A stretch of DNA of 64,000 nt from Pistricoccus aurantiacus (GTDB taxonomy: Bacteria > Pseudomonadota > Gammaproteobacteria > Pseudomonadales > Halomonadaceae), in the NCBI RefSeq assembly GCF_042682565.1, contig NZ_JBHUIC010000004.1; one strand, given 5' to 3'. A program made the position numbers and the translations under genes. The notes under the pieces are model-generated. The model saw nothing but the letters and a program-made list of their open reading frames with translations, had not been told where the DNA came from and ran no database searches. The stretch's first letter is position 1. Each line of letters starts with the position of its first letter. Positions 1 to 8,959 of this stretch are shown piece after piece.

Positions 1-400
1 CCACGGCCACCGCCGCCGCCGTGGCGCCTGCATTACCATGCAGGGCGGCTGCACCGGCGACTCCCACGTAGGTATTGAAGCGCAGCGACCCTTGAAAGAC
101 CGAGGTGAAGCCTGCGCCTTCGGGTTCGATCCGCCGGCGCAGCGCCCACAATAGACACGCAAAAACGATCATGGCCCCAAGCAGCGCCAGCGCCATGCGC
201 GCCACTGGCAGTCGAGAAACGTCCGTGGTGGCCAGGGTGGCAAGCAGCATGGCGGGAAACAGCAGGAAGTAGATCAGCCGTTCAAGCCGCGGCCAGAAAT
301 CTGCGCCGGGCCAACGCCGCCAACGGAGCAGGGTACCGAGCAAGATCAGCAGAAACAGTGGACCCAGCGCGTCCTCGACGGCGCTCTCGGTGACGGTCAT
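1..400 (-). CDS. AEC-family transporter, C-terminal part outside window
   Basis: The first 133 codons of a membrane transporter run off the left edge. Hydrophobic segments lie near residues 12-28, 41-60 and 68-88, followed by FQGSLRFNTYVG near residues 100-111, which matches the conserved arginine/asparagine region of auxin-efflux-carrier (AEC) permeases. Bacterial members export or exchange malate and other organic acids across the inner membrane, but the substrate cannot be told here. The ATG at 398-400 is preceded by a purine-rich GGGAAGAG. It lies 22 nt downstream of the SulP gene on the same strand, so the two probably form one transcript. Confidence 0.8.
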   Translation of the reverse strand, partial: MTVTESAVEDALGPLFLLILLGTLLRWRRWPGADFWPRLERLIYFLLFPAMLLATLATTDVSRLPVARMALALLGAMIVFACLLWALRRRIEPEGAGFTSVFQGSLRFNTYVGVAGAAALHGNAGATAAAVAV

Positions 401-422
401 GGCATCTCTTCCCGATTCCCGT

Positions 423-2144
423 TCATGGTTGATCCGGTCGTGGACGCAGTTCCTTCCAGGCCGCATAGGTGCTCAGGAAGACTCGCCCGGTCAGGGTGTC
501 GAGAAAATCGCTGTGCTTGAGGCGATCCATCACCGGCCCCTTGACCTCCGCCAGATGCAAGGTGACCTTCGAATCCTTGAGTCGAGCGTTGATGGCATAC
601 AGGCTTTCCAGGGCGGAAGCGTCTATGAGATTGACCGCGGAGCAGATCAGCACCACATGCTCGAGCTCCGGCCGGTTGGCGATCAAGTTGTAGAGGGTGT
701 CCTCGAGATAGCGGGCGTTGGCGAAGTACAGGCTCTCGTCGATACGCAGAAAGGCGACGTGGCTGAGGGTTTCGACTTCATGACGGGTGACGCTTCGAAA
801 ATGCTCCGAACCTGCCATTAGGCCGACGACAGCGCTATGCGGTCGGCTGGTGCGATACAGAAACAGAGCGATGGAAAGACTGACGCCGGCAACGATACCC
901 GCCTCGACGCCTTCCAGTAGCGTCAGCAGGATGGTCACCGCCATGGCGGCAAAATCGCTGCGAGAATAACCCCAGGCCAAGCGCAGCATACGGATATCCA
1001 CCAGAGTCAGGATCGATACGGTGATCACGGCGCCCAGTACCGCGATCGGCAGATGATAGAGCAGCGGCGTCATCAGTAGAGTGATCAGCGCCACGCCGCA
1101 GGCGGCGATAGTACCCGCCGCGGGCGTCTGGGCACCGGCATCGAAATTGATCACCGTACGAGACAGCCCGCCGGTAACCGGCATGCCCCCGGAAAAGGCA
1201 GCCACCAGATTGGAGGCGCCTAGCCCCACCAGTTCCTGATTGGGGGAAATGCGCTGGCGCCGCTTTGCTGCCAGCATCTGGCCCATTGAGACGGACTCCA
1301 CGAAGCCCACTACGCTGAGCAGCAGTGCCGGTATCAAAAGCTGATGCCAGAGGGAGGCATCGAAAGCCGGCAGCGTCAGCGGCGGCAGCCCTTTGGGAAT
1401 ATCACCCACCACGGCGACGCCTCGGGTTTCCAGATCGAATCCCCAGCTGATCAGGGTGGTGATGACCACCGCGAATACCGGTCCGGTCTTGGCGATCAAG
1501 CCCGCCAGGCCGTCGTTCAAGCCAAGACGGCTTAGGGCCATCCGGCCCCAGCGGCGCATGACGACCAGAAGTATCAGGCTGCCTGCGCCAATCGCCAGAG
1601 TCACGAGATGAATCTCGTCAAGGCTTGTGACCAGACTGGGCACGAGCTCGATCAGGGTGTGGCCGCTGGCGGAGACGCCCAGCAGATTTCCCAGTTGGCT
1701 GGCGGTGATCAGAATGGCGGAAGCGCTGAGGAAACCGGAGATTACCGGGTGGCTCAGGAAGTTGGCGAAAAAGCCCAGCCGAAAAAGTCCCATGAGCACG
1801 AGTATCACGCCGGAAAGTAGCGCCAACACCAGCGCCGCCTGTAGATAAAGCTCGCTCCCCGGCGCGGCGATGGGAGATAAGGCCGCTCCGGTCATCAAGG
1901 CGAGAATCGCCACCGGTCCCACCGCCAGGGTACGACTGGTGCCAAACAGGGTATAGGCCAATAACGGCAGGATGCTGGCGTAAAGCCCGACCACCGCCGG
2001 CAATCCCGCCAGGATGGCGTAGGCCAGGGATTGCGGGATCACCATGATCGTGACGATGAGGCCTGCCAGCAGATCCGCACCGAACAGACGCGCGTTGTAA
2101 TGCGGTAGCCAGGTGAGAATAGGCAGGTAGCGCTTCAGTAGCAT
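423..2144 (-). CDS. SulP-family anion transporter with STAS domain
   Basis: A 573-residue inner-membrane permease. The N-terminal half carries the SulP signature around residues 47-80 (GLPAVVGLYASILP, then LFGTSRTLAVGPVA), about a dozen hydrophobic segments follow, and a cytoplasmic STAS domain occupies roughly residues 450-560. Family members move sulfate, bicarbonate, dicarboxylates or chloride; many bacterial ones are Na+-dependent bicarbonate or C4-dicarboxylate carriers. Length is normal for the family. The ribosome site before the ATG at 2144 is weak. The AEC-type gene follows on the same strand, which hints at an organic-anion role but does not prove it. Confidence 0.9.
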   Translation of the reverse strand: MLLKRYLPILTWLPHYNARLFGADLLAGLIVTIMVIPQSLAYAILAGLPAVVGLYASILPLLAYTLFGTSRTLAVGPVAILALMTGAALSPIAAPGSELYLQAALVLALLSGVILVLMGLFRLGFFANFLSHPVISGFLSASAILITASQLGNLLGVSASGHTLIELVPSLVTSLDEIHLVTLAIGAGSLILLVVMRRWGRMALSRLGLNDGLAGLIAKTGPVFAVVITTLISWGFDLETRGVAVVGDIPKGLPPLTLPAFDASLWHQLLIPALLLSVVGFVESVSMGQMLAAKRRQRISPNQELVGLGASNLVAAFSGGMPVTGGLSRTVINFDAGAQTPAAGTIAACGVALITLLMTPLLYHLPIAVLGAVITVSILTLVDIRMLRLAWGYSRSDFAAMAVTILLTLLEGVEAGIVAGVSLSIALFLYRTSRPHSAVVGLMAGSEHFRSVTRHEVETLSHVAFLRIDESLYFANARYLEDTLYNLIANRPELEHVVLICSAVNLIDASALESLYAINARLKDSKVTLHLAEVKGPVMDRLKHSDFLDTLTGRVFLSTYAAWKELRPRPDQP

Positions 2145-2202
2145 CGTATCAGGGCGCCTTGATCAGAGCGGATTAGAGTGGGTTCGTGCCTGCCGATAAA
2201 GG

Positions 2203-3135
2203 CTATCTCATCGGTGTCGCCGATGCTGTGGGGCGAGGGCGAGATTGCCAGGCAGACCAGATATACAGCAAAAGCCCGGTCCAGATCATCACGAAGCTTA
2301 TCAGCTGAATTTGATTCAAGGGCTCCCGGAAAACGAACAGGGCAATCAAGAACTGCAGTGTGGGATTGATATAGAGTAGAAAGCCCAGAGTCGACAGGCG
2401 CAGACGGCGAGCCGCGCCGGCAAAGGCCAGTAGCGGCATGGCGGTGATCATGCCGCTGGCGATGAGCAGCCAGGTCTGGCGGGAGGTCTCACCGAAATGC
2501 GAGTTTCCGCTGGCGCTCAGCCAACCGAACGCCAACAGGCCCAAAGGCAACAGCAGCAGAGTTTCGACGAAAAGACCGGAAAGCCCGTCCAGCATGACCT
2601 GTTTGCGCAGCAGGCCGTAGCTGCCGAAGGTCAGCGCCAGGGTGAGCGAAATCCAGGGTAATTCTCCCAAGGCAACCAGTTGCACGACGATAGCGATGAC
2701 CGCCAGGACGACGGAAACTGTCTGCAGGGCAGTGATACGTTCACGAAGTACCACCAGGGCCAAGGCGACATTGACCAGAGGCGTGAGGAAATAGCCTAAA
2801 CTTGCCTGTAATACCTGATGGCTACTCACTGCATAGATGTATAACCCCCAGTTGAAGGAAATCAGCAGCGCGCAGGCGAGTACTCGGCCTAGCCTTTGGG
2901 GCTCGCGCAGCGCGGCCTTCACCGGCGACCAGCGTTGCAGCAGGGTGATCACGATAGCCAGGAAGCCGCAGGCCCAGATGACCCGATGAATCAGCACCTC
3001 CCAGGCGGGCACGCCTTCGAACAAGGCGAAAAACAACGGAAAGCAGCCCCACATGAGATAGGCGCTTACTCCAAAGCCGACCCCCTTGAGCGCGCTCGGG
3101 TTCTGGTTTGAAGAGAAAAACGATAGGCTGCGCAT
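2203..3135 (-). CDS. rarD: EamA-family transporter RarD
   Basis: A 310-residue membrane protein with about ten hydrophobic helices of the drug/metabolite transporter superfamily. The opening segment (KGVGFGVSAYLMWGCFPLFF, then VPAWEVLIHRVIW) is characteristic of the RarD subfamily, named from a chloramphenicol-sensitivity locus; the physiological substrate is not established for the family. The ATG at 3135 is preceded by GAGGT at suitable spacing. It lies 58 nt upstream of the SulP gene on the same strand, so co-transcription is possible. Confidence 0.88.
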   Translation of the reverse strand: MRSLSFFSSNQNPSALKGVGFGVSAYLMWGCFPLFFALFEGVPAWEVLIHRVIWACGFLAIVITLLQRWSPVKAALREPQRLGRVLACALLISFNWGLYIYAVSSHQVLQASLGYFLTPLVNVALALVVLRERITALQTVSVVLAVIAIVVQLVALGELPWISLTLALTFGSYGLLRKQVMLDGLSGLFVETLLLLPLGLLAFGWLSASGNSHFGETSRQTWLLIASGMITAMPLLAFAGAARRLRLSTLGFLLYINPTLQFLIALFVFREPLNQIQLISFVMIWTGLLLYIWSAWQSRPRPTASATPMR

Positions 3136-3276
3136 CGTGACCTCGCGACTAAATAGCTCAATCTAGCATAACCGCTTGAGCATTCCTTATGGCAACGGGA
3201 ACTTTCCTGCTTCTGAAGCTGCGAATCGCCGGCGTCTCGTTTAGTCTGAAAGCCATGTAATCCGCAGGAGCAAAAA

Positions 3277-4092
3277 ATGAGTGAACCGAGAACTACCGAA
3301 CTGAGAGCGACACTTGTGCAGTGTGATTTGCGCTGGGAGGATCCGGCGGCCAATCGCCAGCGTCTCGAAGAACTGCTGGAAGGCATCGATCATACCGTCA
3401 CGGATCTGATCCTGCTGCCGGAAATGTTCGCCACCGGCTTTACCATGAACTCCCGAGAGATGGCGGAGTCGATGCAAGACAGCGCAAGTGTTGCCTGGCT
3501 ACAGCAGCAGGCCAGGCTACGCGACTGCGCGATCATCGGCAGTATCGCGATTGAAGATAAAGGCAAGTATTACAACCGGCTGATCTGGGCGGACCCGGCG
3601 GGCATGATCTACAGCGACAAGCGGCATCTGTTTCGCATGGCCGGGGAGCACGAGCGCTACGACATGGGCAATGCGCGGGTGGTCGTCAATTACAAGGGCT
3701 TCAGGCTGTTGCTGACGGTGTGCTACGACCTGCGGTTTCCGGTGTGGCTACGCCAGCAGCCAAGCGAAGAGCGCCATTTCGAGTACGATGCGCTGCTGTG
3801 TATCGCCAACTGGCCGGCTCCCCGGCGCCATGCCTGGCGGACTCTGCTGCAAGCACGAGCCATCGAGAATCTGTGCTACGTGATCGGCGTCAACCGGGTC
3901 GGCGAGGATGCCAAGGGCCTGGCCTACGCTGGAGATTCCATGCTGGTGGATTTCAAGGGCGAGCCGCTGCTGGATCATCCTCGGGATAGCGCCTTCGTGG
4001 AAACCGTCAAGCTCGATCGTCAAGCGCTTTCCGATTTTCGCGACAAGTTTCCCGCCTGGCAGGATGCGGATCGCTTCGAGGTGTTCGGCTGA
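3277..4092 (+). CDS. Nitrilase-superfamily omega-amidase (YafV-like)
   Basis: A 271-residue carbon-nitrogen hydrolase. The Glu-Lys-Cys triad is visible: E49 in LLPEMFATGF, K115 in YSDKRHLFRMAGEHE and C149 in TVCYDLRFPVW. This arrangement and length match YafV/Nit2 omega-amidases, which hydrolyse alpha-ketoglutaramate and alpha-ketosuccinamate in methionine salvage and metabolite repair. AGGAG precedes the ATG. The stop codon overlaps the ATG of rsuA by one base (TGATG), so translation of the two is probably coupled. Confidence 0.9.
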   Translation: MSEPRTTELRATLVQCDLRWEDPAANRQRLEELLEGIDHTVTDLILLPEMFATGFTMNSREMAESMQDSASVAWLQQQARLRDCAIIGSIAIEDKGKYYNRLIWADPAGMIYSDKRHLFRMAGEHERYDMGNARVVVNYKGFRLLLTVCYDLRFPVWLRQQPSEERHFEYDALLCIANWPAPRRHAWRTLLQARAIENLCYVIGVNRVGEDAKGLAYAGDSMLVDFKGEPLLDHPRDSAFVETVKLDRQALSDFRDKFPAWQDADRFEVFG

Positions 4093-4793
4093 TGCGTCTG
4101 GACAAGTTTCTGGGAGAAACCACGGAGTTGACCCGTAGCCTGGCCAAGAAGGCCTTGCACCGCGAGGAAGTGCTGGTGGACGGAGTACCGATCAAGAACC
4201 CGGCGGTTCAGGTCGATGAGCACAGCGTAGTGACCTGGCAGGGACAGCGGCTTGAGTTGGTGGGGCGGCGCTACCTGATGCTGTACAAGCCTGCCGGGGT
4301 GGAATGCACCGGCCGGCGAGGGCGCTACCCGCTGGTGACCGACTTGATCGATCTACCCAAGGTGGAGCGGTTGAAAGCCGCAGGTCGCCTGGATGTGGAC
4401 ACCACAGGACTGGTACTGCTGACAGACGACGGTCAATGGATTCATCGAGTCACCTCGCCCCGTAAGCAATGCCCCAAACTTTATGAAGCGACCCTGGCGG
4501 AACCCTTGGAGGGCGCCGCCGCGCAGCGTGCTATCGAAATGTTCAGCCAGGGGATGCAACTGGAAGGCGAGGAAAAACTCACACGGCCCGCGATCCTCGA
4601 GCTATCAACGCCCTATCAGGCTCGGCTGACTATCGAGGAAGGCAAATACCATCAGGTAAAACGTATGTTTGCAGCGATCGGCAACCGGGTGAAACAGTTG
4701 CATCGTAGTGCAATAGGCGAGCTGATACTCGATCCGGATCTAGCGCCGGGAGAATGTCGAACGCTGACCCGTGTAGAAATAGCCAGCTTCTAG
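4092..4793 (+). CDS. rsuA: 16S rRNA pseudouridine(516) synthase RsuA
   Basis: A 233-residue enzyme that converts U516 (E. coli numbering) of 16S rRNA to pseudouridine. An S4 RNA-binding domain covers about residues 1-58 (MRLDKFLGETTELTRSLAKK). The synthase core carries MLYKPAG near 63-69 and the catalytic motif AGRLDVDTTGLVLLT near 98-111 with the conserved aspartate at 101. The sequence fits RsuA better than RluB/E/F in length and motif order. It is coupled to the upstream amidase gene. A copy of the AT-rich repeat discussed in the findings begins two bases after its stop codon. Confidence 0.9.
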   Translation: MRLDKFLGETTELTRSLAKKALHREEVLVDGVPIKNPAVQVDEHSVVTWQGQRLELVGRRYLMLYKPAGVECTGRRGRYPLVTDLIDLPKVERLKAAGRLDVDTTGLVLLTDDGQWIHRVTSPRKQCPKLYEATLAEPLEGAAAQRAIEMFSQGMQLEGEEKLTRPAILELSTPYQARLTIEEGKYHQVKRMFAAIGNRVKQLHRSAIGELILDPDLAPGECRTLTRVEIASF

Positions 4794-4794
4794 G

Positions 4795-4813
4795 TTTATA
4801 CCGTTACCTTGTG
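4795..4813 (+). repeat. AT-rich dispersed repeat, copy A (variant)
   Basis: TTTATACCGTTACCTTGT at 4795-4812 differs by one base over its first 16 positions from the copies at 36453 and 50061. It starts two bases after the rsuA stop, on the same strand, in the short gap before the convergent outer-membrane gene. Confidence 0.6.
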
Positions 4814-4862
4814 TATGCCAATAAATATGGCGTTGAATTAGTAGCAATAGGGTTATCGATTA

Positions 4863-5447
4863 TCAGAACTGATAGGTAATGCTGGCGGTGGCCATTCTAA
4901 GATGCTCAAGCTCTCGAGTATCGATGTACTCGTATTCCAACTGGCCGAGCATGCCGGAAAATCGCATGCTGGCGCCAAGACCGTAAATGGGCGCGGTGCC
5001 GCCCAGCGAGTCCTTGTCGCGTCCGGCGTCGTTGATGAAATCCCCTTGCCATTGAGCCAGCCCGGATTTGGCGAAGACTCCTACCATGCCGATACGCAAT
5101 CCGGCCAGCAGGGCGCCGTTCAAGCTGGTGGTGTTCATGATGGCTTGGCTGCCATTGACGGAGGTGGGAATATCGTCGCTTTGCAGATAGCTGATTTCCG
5201 CGCCAAGTTCGATGCTGGGTATTTGAGGCATGAGATAGGCTCCGAGCAGGCGAAAGCCTGAGGTGAAGCCGTCCGCGGATACGACCTCATTGCCGCCTAA
5301 CAGCATTCGTTCATCTACCTCCACTTGCACGGTATCCGCATTGGCATAAACCAGTTGTCCGGTATCCGCCATGGCAAGAGGCGACGCACCGAGCATCAGG
5401 CATGCCGGTAAGGAGATCCAACCAAGGTGAAATGTCGAATTATTCAT
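4863..5447 (-). CDS. Outer-membrane beta-barrel protein
   Basis: A 194-residue protein from the ATG at 5447. Residues 1-30 form a signal peptide (hydrophobic ISLPACLMLGASPLAMA) with probable cleavage after AMA. The mature part alternates hydrophobic and polar residues in strands and ends in the aromatic residue F (ITYQF), the signal used by the Bam complex. It resembles small eight-stranded porin-family or YfaZ-type barrels; no function can be assigned. An in-frame upstream ATG would add about 30 residues, but only the 5447 start puts the signal peptide at the N terminus. It is convergent with rsuA. Confidence 0.7.
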   Translation of the reverse strand: MNNSTFHLGWISLPACLMLGASPLAMADTGQLVYANADTVQVEVDERMLLGGNEVVSADGFTSGFRLLGAYLMPQIPSIELGAEISYLQSDDIPTSVNGSQAIMNTTSLNGALLAGLRIGMVGVFAKSGLAQWQGDFINDAGRDKDSLGGTAPIYGLGASMRFSGMLGQLEYEYIDTRELEHLRMATASITYQF

Positions 5448-5678
5448 GCCAGCTGTTCTCGAATTACAAGGAGAGGTGTAAAGCATGACCCGATTCAAAA
5501 CCTTTCTAGCGTAGTCGCCAAACTGCGACAGGGTCAATATAAAAGAATCGTGAACACGTGAATGCCTGGCGAAAGCCGCGTGGGACTATTGAAAACGCTA
5601 TACTCTTGTCATTTTCCAATCGCGTTTATTTTCATCGCGTGATGATTTCTTTCACTATTTTTCCAGGCAGGATTATCC

Positions 5679-6734
5679 GTGAACGAACTGCGTATTACTC
5701 AACCCGACGACTGGCACCTGCATCTACGTGACGAAGAGGCATTGAAAGCGGTACTGCCGTATACCACTCGCCAGTGCGGGCGAGCCATCATCATGCCTAA
5801 CCTGACCCCGCCGGTGACGACGCTTGAAGCTGCCTGTGGTTATCGCGAAAGGATCCTTGCCGCCTTGCCGGAAGGCAGCGATTTCGAACCGCTGATGACG
5901 CTCTACCTGACGGATCACACCGGCGCCAATGAAGTAGAAAAAGCCTGGCAAAGCGGCATCGTTCATGCGGTGAAACTCTATCCTGCCGGCGCCACCACCA
6001 ATTCCGCCTCAGGGGTGACGAACATTCACCATTGCGACGCGGCCTTGAGCGTCATGGAGGCGCTCGGTATGCCGCTTCTGGTGCACGGCGAAGTCACCGC
6101 GCCCGGGGTCGATATCTTCGATCGTGAAGCGGTATTCATCGAAGAGGTCATGGAGCCGTTGCTGGAGCGCCATCCGAAACTCAAGGTGGTGTTCGAGCAT
6201 ATCACCACCGCTGACGCAGTCGCGTTCGTCGAGCGGGCGCCGGCGAATATTGGGGCGACGATTACCGCGCATCACCTGCTGTTCAACCGCAATCACATGC
6301 TGGTAGGGGGCGTTCACCCGCATTATTTCTGTTTGCCGATCCTGAAGCGGGAAACTCATCGCGCCGCCCTGCTCAAGGCCGCCACCAGCGGTTCGCCTAA
6401 GTTTTTCCTGGGCACCGACAGCGCTCCTCATCGTCGGCAGGACAAGGAAGCCGCCTGTGGCTGTGCCGGTGCCTTCACCGCGCCAGCAGCCATCGAGCTT
6501 TATGCTACCGCCTTCGACCAAGCGGGAGCCCTGGACAAGCTCGAAGGATTCGCCAGCCACTTCGGCGCGGATTTCTACGGCCTGCCGCGCAACCCGCGAA
6601 CTCTGACTCTCAAACGAGAAGCCTGGATCATGCCGGAGACGCTGGCCTATGCCGGGGATGATCGAATCGTTCCCTTGATGGCCGGTGAATCCATTCCCTG
6701 GAAGCTGGTGCAGAACCAGGAGCATTTCCCGTGA
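5679..6734 (+). CDS. pyrC: Dihydroorotase PyrC
   Basis: A 351-residue cytosolic zinc enzyme that cyclises carbamoyl-aspartate to dihydroorotate in pyrimidine synthesis. It is the class II (short) type: metal ligands H13 and H15 in DDWHLHLRD, the lysine expected to be carboxylated at K99 in VKLYPAGATTNS, then VHGEV, FEHITT and the catalytic aspartate in GTDSAPH. The start is GTG, with an AGG-containing ribosome site at 5664-5670. The last bases overlap the next gene by GTGA, implying translational coupling with an unknown membrane protein. Confidence 0.95.
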   Translation: MNELRITQPDDWHLHLRDEEALKAVLPYTTRQCGRAIIMPNLTPPVTTLEAACGYRERILAALPEGSDFEPLMTLYLTDHTGANEVEKAWQSGIVHAVKLYPAGATTNSASGVTNIHHCDAALSVMEALGMPLLVHGEVTAPGVDIFDREAVFIEEVMEPLLERHPKLKVVFEHITTADAVAFVERAPANIGATITAHHLLFNRNHMLVGGVHPHYFCLPILKRETHRAALLKAATSGSPKFFLGTDSAPHRRQDKEAACGCAGAFTAPAAIELYATAFDQAGALDKLEGFASHFGADFYGLPRNPRTLTLKREAWIMPETLAYAGDDRIVPLMAGESIPWKLVQNQEHFP

Positions 6735-7528
6735 AGTCTCGAAGCCAGGCACGCCCCGCCAAGGCAGATGAAGACCGGCTGGACGCGGCTGGCCTGTCTC
6801 TCAAGCGCAAGTTGGTGTCCGCCCTGGCCGCTGCCTTTCTGACGGCACTGGCTTTCGTTTTTCTGTTTACCGGTTATCTGGAGGGAGGGGCCTTCGTCAG
6901 CATGTTGACTCTGGCCTTTGGCACCGGCCTGGTCTTGCTGGTGTGGAACCGTATAGAGCAGTTCACCTTGTTCGGTAGCGAGATCAAGCTGCGCCGCCTG
7001 GCCCACCAAGCGGAAGACATGCTGTCCGGGCTTGATGAAAGTCGCGTCGATGTCTATCGCACCATGCTGCGGTTGACCGACGGCGCGTTGGAAACCCAGT
7101 CGCCGGCAGTAAAGATTCCCGCCGAGACTTTCCGGGTTGACGCTATACAGAATAAACCGACCCAGGCACTGGTCGGCCTTTTGCAATCCATCGAGCGTGC
7201 CGAACTGATCGACCGGCTCGCCGATGACATCGCTGATGTTGCCGACAAGGCGATTGAACGGACGACGAATTCGTTGAAGCAGCGCGATGAGCATTTTCGT
7301 CAAGCTCTTGATGATGCTCGCATCGAGAATTCGCCAGGAGAGATCGCGGGGTTTTATACACGCTGGGCGCGAGGCGGTATCGGAAATGGCGAAGCCGACT
7401 CTTCGCGGGCTCATGGCTTGATGGCTGGCCCCGTGGACCGCTCAGTGGCACTAACGCAACTAGAGGAGTTGTTGCGATACCGAGAAATGGCGAAAGCGCT
7501 GCGTAAAAGTCCACCCGAATCGTCATGA
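6731..7528 (+). CDS. Unknown membrane-anchored protein coupled to pyrC
   Basis: A 265-residue protein not recognised as a named family. A charged N terminus precedes two adjacent hydrophobic segments (about residues 27-46 and 51-69), so it is probably a hairpin-anchored inner-membrane protein. The rest (about 75-265) is soluble, charged and mostly helical by composition, including a long helical stretch around 165-215. It starts with GTG four bases inside pyrC, with AGGAG about nine bases upstream, and is followed by a strong terminator. It could be a membrane-proximal scaffold, but nothing in the sequence indicates an enzymatic activity. Confidence 0.75.
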   Translation: MKSRSQARPAKADEDRLDAAGLSLKRKLVSALAAAFLTALAFVFLFTGYLEGGAFVSMLTLAFGTGLVLLVWNRIEQFTLFGSEIKLRRLAHQAEDMLSGLDESRVDVYRTMLRLTDGALETQSPAVKIPAETFRVDAIQNKPTQALVGLLQSIERAELIDRLADDIADVADKAIERTTNSLKQRDEHFRQALDDARIENSPGEIAGFYTRWARGGIGNGEADSSRAHGLMAGPVDRSVALTQLEELLRYREMAKALRKSPPESS

Positions 7529-7580
7529 CCTCGAGGTCGTCTGCCAGACCATCAGATCGAGAAAGACCAACAACGAAAAA

Positions 7581-7614
7581 CCGCCACGTCGGATCGTCCC
7601 GAGTGGCGGTTTTC
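7581..7614. terminator. Bidirectional rho-independent terminator
   Basis: The stem CCGCCAC (7581-7587) pairs with GTGGCGG (7603-7609), with an inner TCGG/CCGA pairing. On the plus strand it is followed by TTTTC; on the minus strand the flanking As give TTTTT. It can end both the pyrC transcript and the tRNA-Pro transcript that converge here. Confidence 0.85.
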
Positions 7615-7623
7615 TTGTGTTTT

Positions 7624-7700
7624 TGGTCGGGGCGATAGGATTCGAACCTACGACCTCTGCAACCCCATTGCAGCGCGCTACCAAGCTGCGCCACGCCCCG
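7624..7700 (-). tRNA. tRNA-Pro (anticodon GGG)
   Basis: A 77-base tRNA with encoded CCA. The acceptor stem CGGGGCG pairs with CGCCCCG, followed by discriminator A and CCA. The D-arm region is GCGCAGCTTGGTAGCGC, the anticodon stem CTGCA/TGCAG encloses loop ATGGGGT giving anticodon GGG, and the T-arm carries GTTCGAATC. It reads proline CCC/CCU codons. All arms pair without mismatches visible by eye. Confidence 0.95.
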
Positions 7701-7865
7701 TACCGTGTTTTCGGTCAGCGGTGTGCCCGAGAACGAGGCGTATACTACCTCGGGCTTGGAGAAATGAAAAGAGCTTTGTGCTTTTCCATCAGTCGCTTGC
7801 CACCGATGGGCCGGTTTTCTCAGATTCGGATAAAATAAACGTTTTGTCTCATTAAGGGGCGTTTC

Positions 7866-8231
7866 ATGCCATTGATTGCAGGGATGAGTCTGTTGCTGAT
7901 TTGTCAGTTTCTGGGGGAACTGGTGGTTCGAAGCTTTGCATTACCGGTACCCGGGCCGGTGATGGGAATGCTGATTCTATTGATCGGCCTGATGATCAAC
8001 GGTCGAGTGCCTGATTCACTGCGTAAGGCCGGTGAGGGGCTGCTTCGCTATCTCACGCTGCTATTCGTACCCGCTGGCGTGGGGGTCATGGTGCACTCTG
8101 ATCTGATACGCGCGGATTTCTGGACGCTGGTCATTACTCTGATTCTCTCTACGGCGGTGACTCTGGGGGTCACCGGGAAGGTCATGAATTGGCTGGTCAA
8201 ACGGCTCGAATCCAGAGGAGGGCGACCATGA
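7866..8231 (+). CDS. LrgA/CidA-family membrane protein
   Basis: A 121-residue inner-membrane protein with about four helices and the family motif PVPGPVMGMLILL near residues 27-40. LrgA/CidA proteins are holin-like and, with LrgB partners, have been linked to murein hydrolase control and to pyruvate or glycolate transport. AAGGGG precedes the ATG. The stop overlaps the ATG of the LrgB gene (ATGA), as usual for this pair. Confidence 0.9.
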   Translation: MPLIAGMSLLLICQFLGELVVRSFALPVPGPVMGMLILLIGLMINGRVPDSLRKAGEGLLRYLTLLFVPAGVGVMVHSDLIRADFWTLVITLILSTAVTLGVTGKVMNWLVKRLESRGGRP

Positions 8232-8956
8232 ACATCGTCGTGCTGGATCAGCTGTGGGTTTATCTTTCCGGTAATCCGCTGCTTTCCCTGCTGGTTACAT
8301 TGCTGGCTTTTCTACTGGCAAGTCATGTCAATCGCTGGAGTGGCGGCTCGACGTTATTACATCCGGTGATCGTTTCCGTGGCGCTGCTGATTCTGTTTTT
8401 GCTCGCCACTGGTATCGATTACGCCACCTATTTCAAAGGCGCCCAGTTCATTCACTTTTTACTGGGGCCGGCGACGGTGGCTTTGGCAATCCCTCTCTAC
8501 GACCATAGGGAGCGAGTGCGTAAGCTGCTGTGGCCAATTTTGATCAGCTGTGTAGCAGGGGTCGTTACTGCCTCGCTTTCCAGCCTGGGTATTGCGTTGT
8601 TGATGGGCGCCAGTCGCGAAACCCTGCTGAGTCTAGCGACCAAATCCGTGACGTCGCCTATTGCCATGGGTATCGCGGAGCAGTTGGGAGGGATTCCGGC
8701 GTTGGCGGCAGGGCTTGTGCTGTTGACCGGTTCCGTCGGTTGCGCCCTCGGCCCTTGGCTGTTTCGGTGGCTCGGGATTCGCGATCCGGCGGTCAGGGGG
8801 TTCACCATGGGGCTGGCGGCGCACGGGTTTGGCACCGCTTATTGCTTTGCATCCATCGGTGCGGTGGCAGGCGCTTTTGCCGGACTTTCCATGGGGCTGA
8901 CCGGGCTGCTTACCGCATTTATCCTGCCGGTGCTCGTCGGCATGCTGAACATATAG
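8228..8956 (+). CDS. LrgB-family membrane protein
   Basis: A 242-residue polytopic membrane protein. The family hallmarks ATKSVTSPIAMGIAEQLGG and the C-terminal GLAAHGFGTAYCFA are both present. It pairs with the preceding LrgA-type protein and probably forms a transport or holin-like complex for small organic acids such as pyruvate or glycolate; the sequence does not settle the substrate. The ATG at 8228 was chosen because it overlaps the upstream stop and has AGAGGAGG before it. An upstream start at 8189 would lie inside lrgA and add 13 atypical residues. Confidence 0.9.
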   Translation: MNIVVLDQLWVYLSGNPLLSLLVTLLAFLLASHVNRWSGGSTLLHPVIVSVALLILFLLATGIDYATYFKGAQFIHFLLGPATVALAIPLYDHRERVRKLLWPILISCVAGVVTASLSSLGIALLMGASRETLLSLATKSVTSPIAMGIAEQLGGIPALAAGLVLLTGSVGCALGPWLFRWLGIRDPAVRGFTMGLAAHGFGTAYCFASIGAVAGAFAGLSMGLTGLLTAFILPVLVGMLNI

Positions 8957-8959
8957 TGC

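Noticed and set aside
7726..7754. CCCGAG/CTCGGG inverted repeat upstream of tRNA-Pro
   Set aside because: It overlaps the likely tRNA promoter and is too short to separate from chance.
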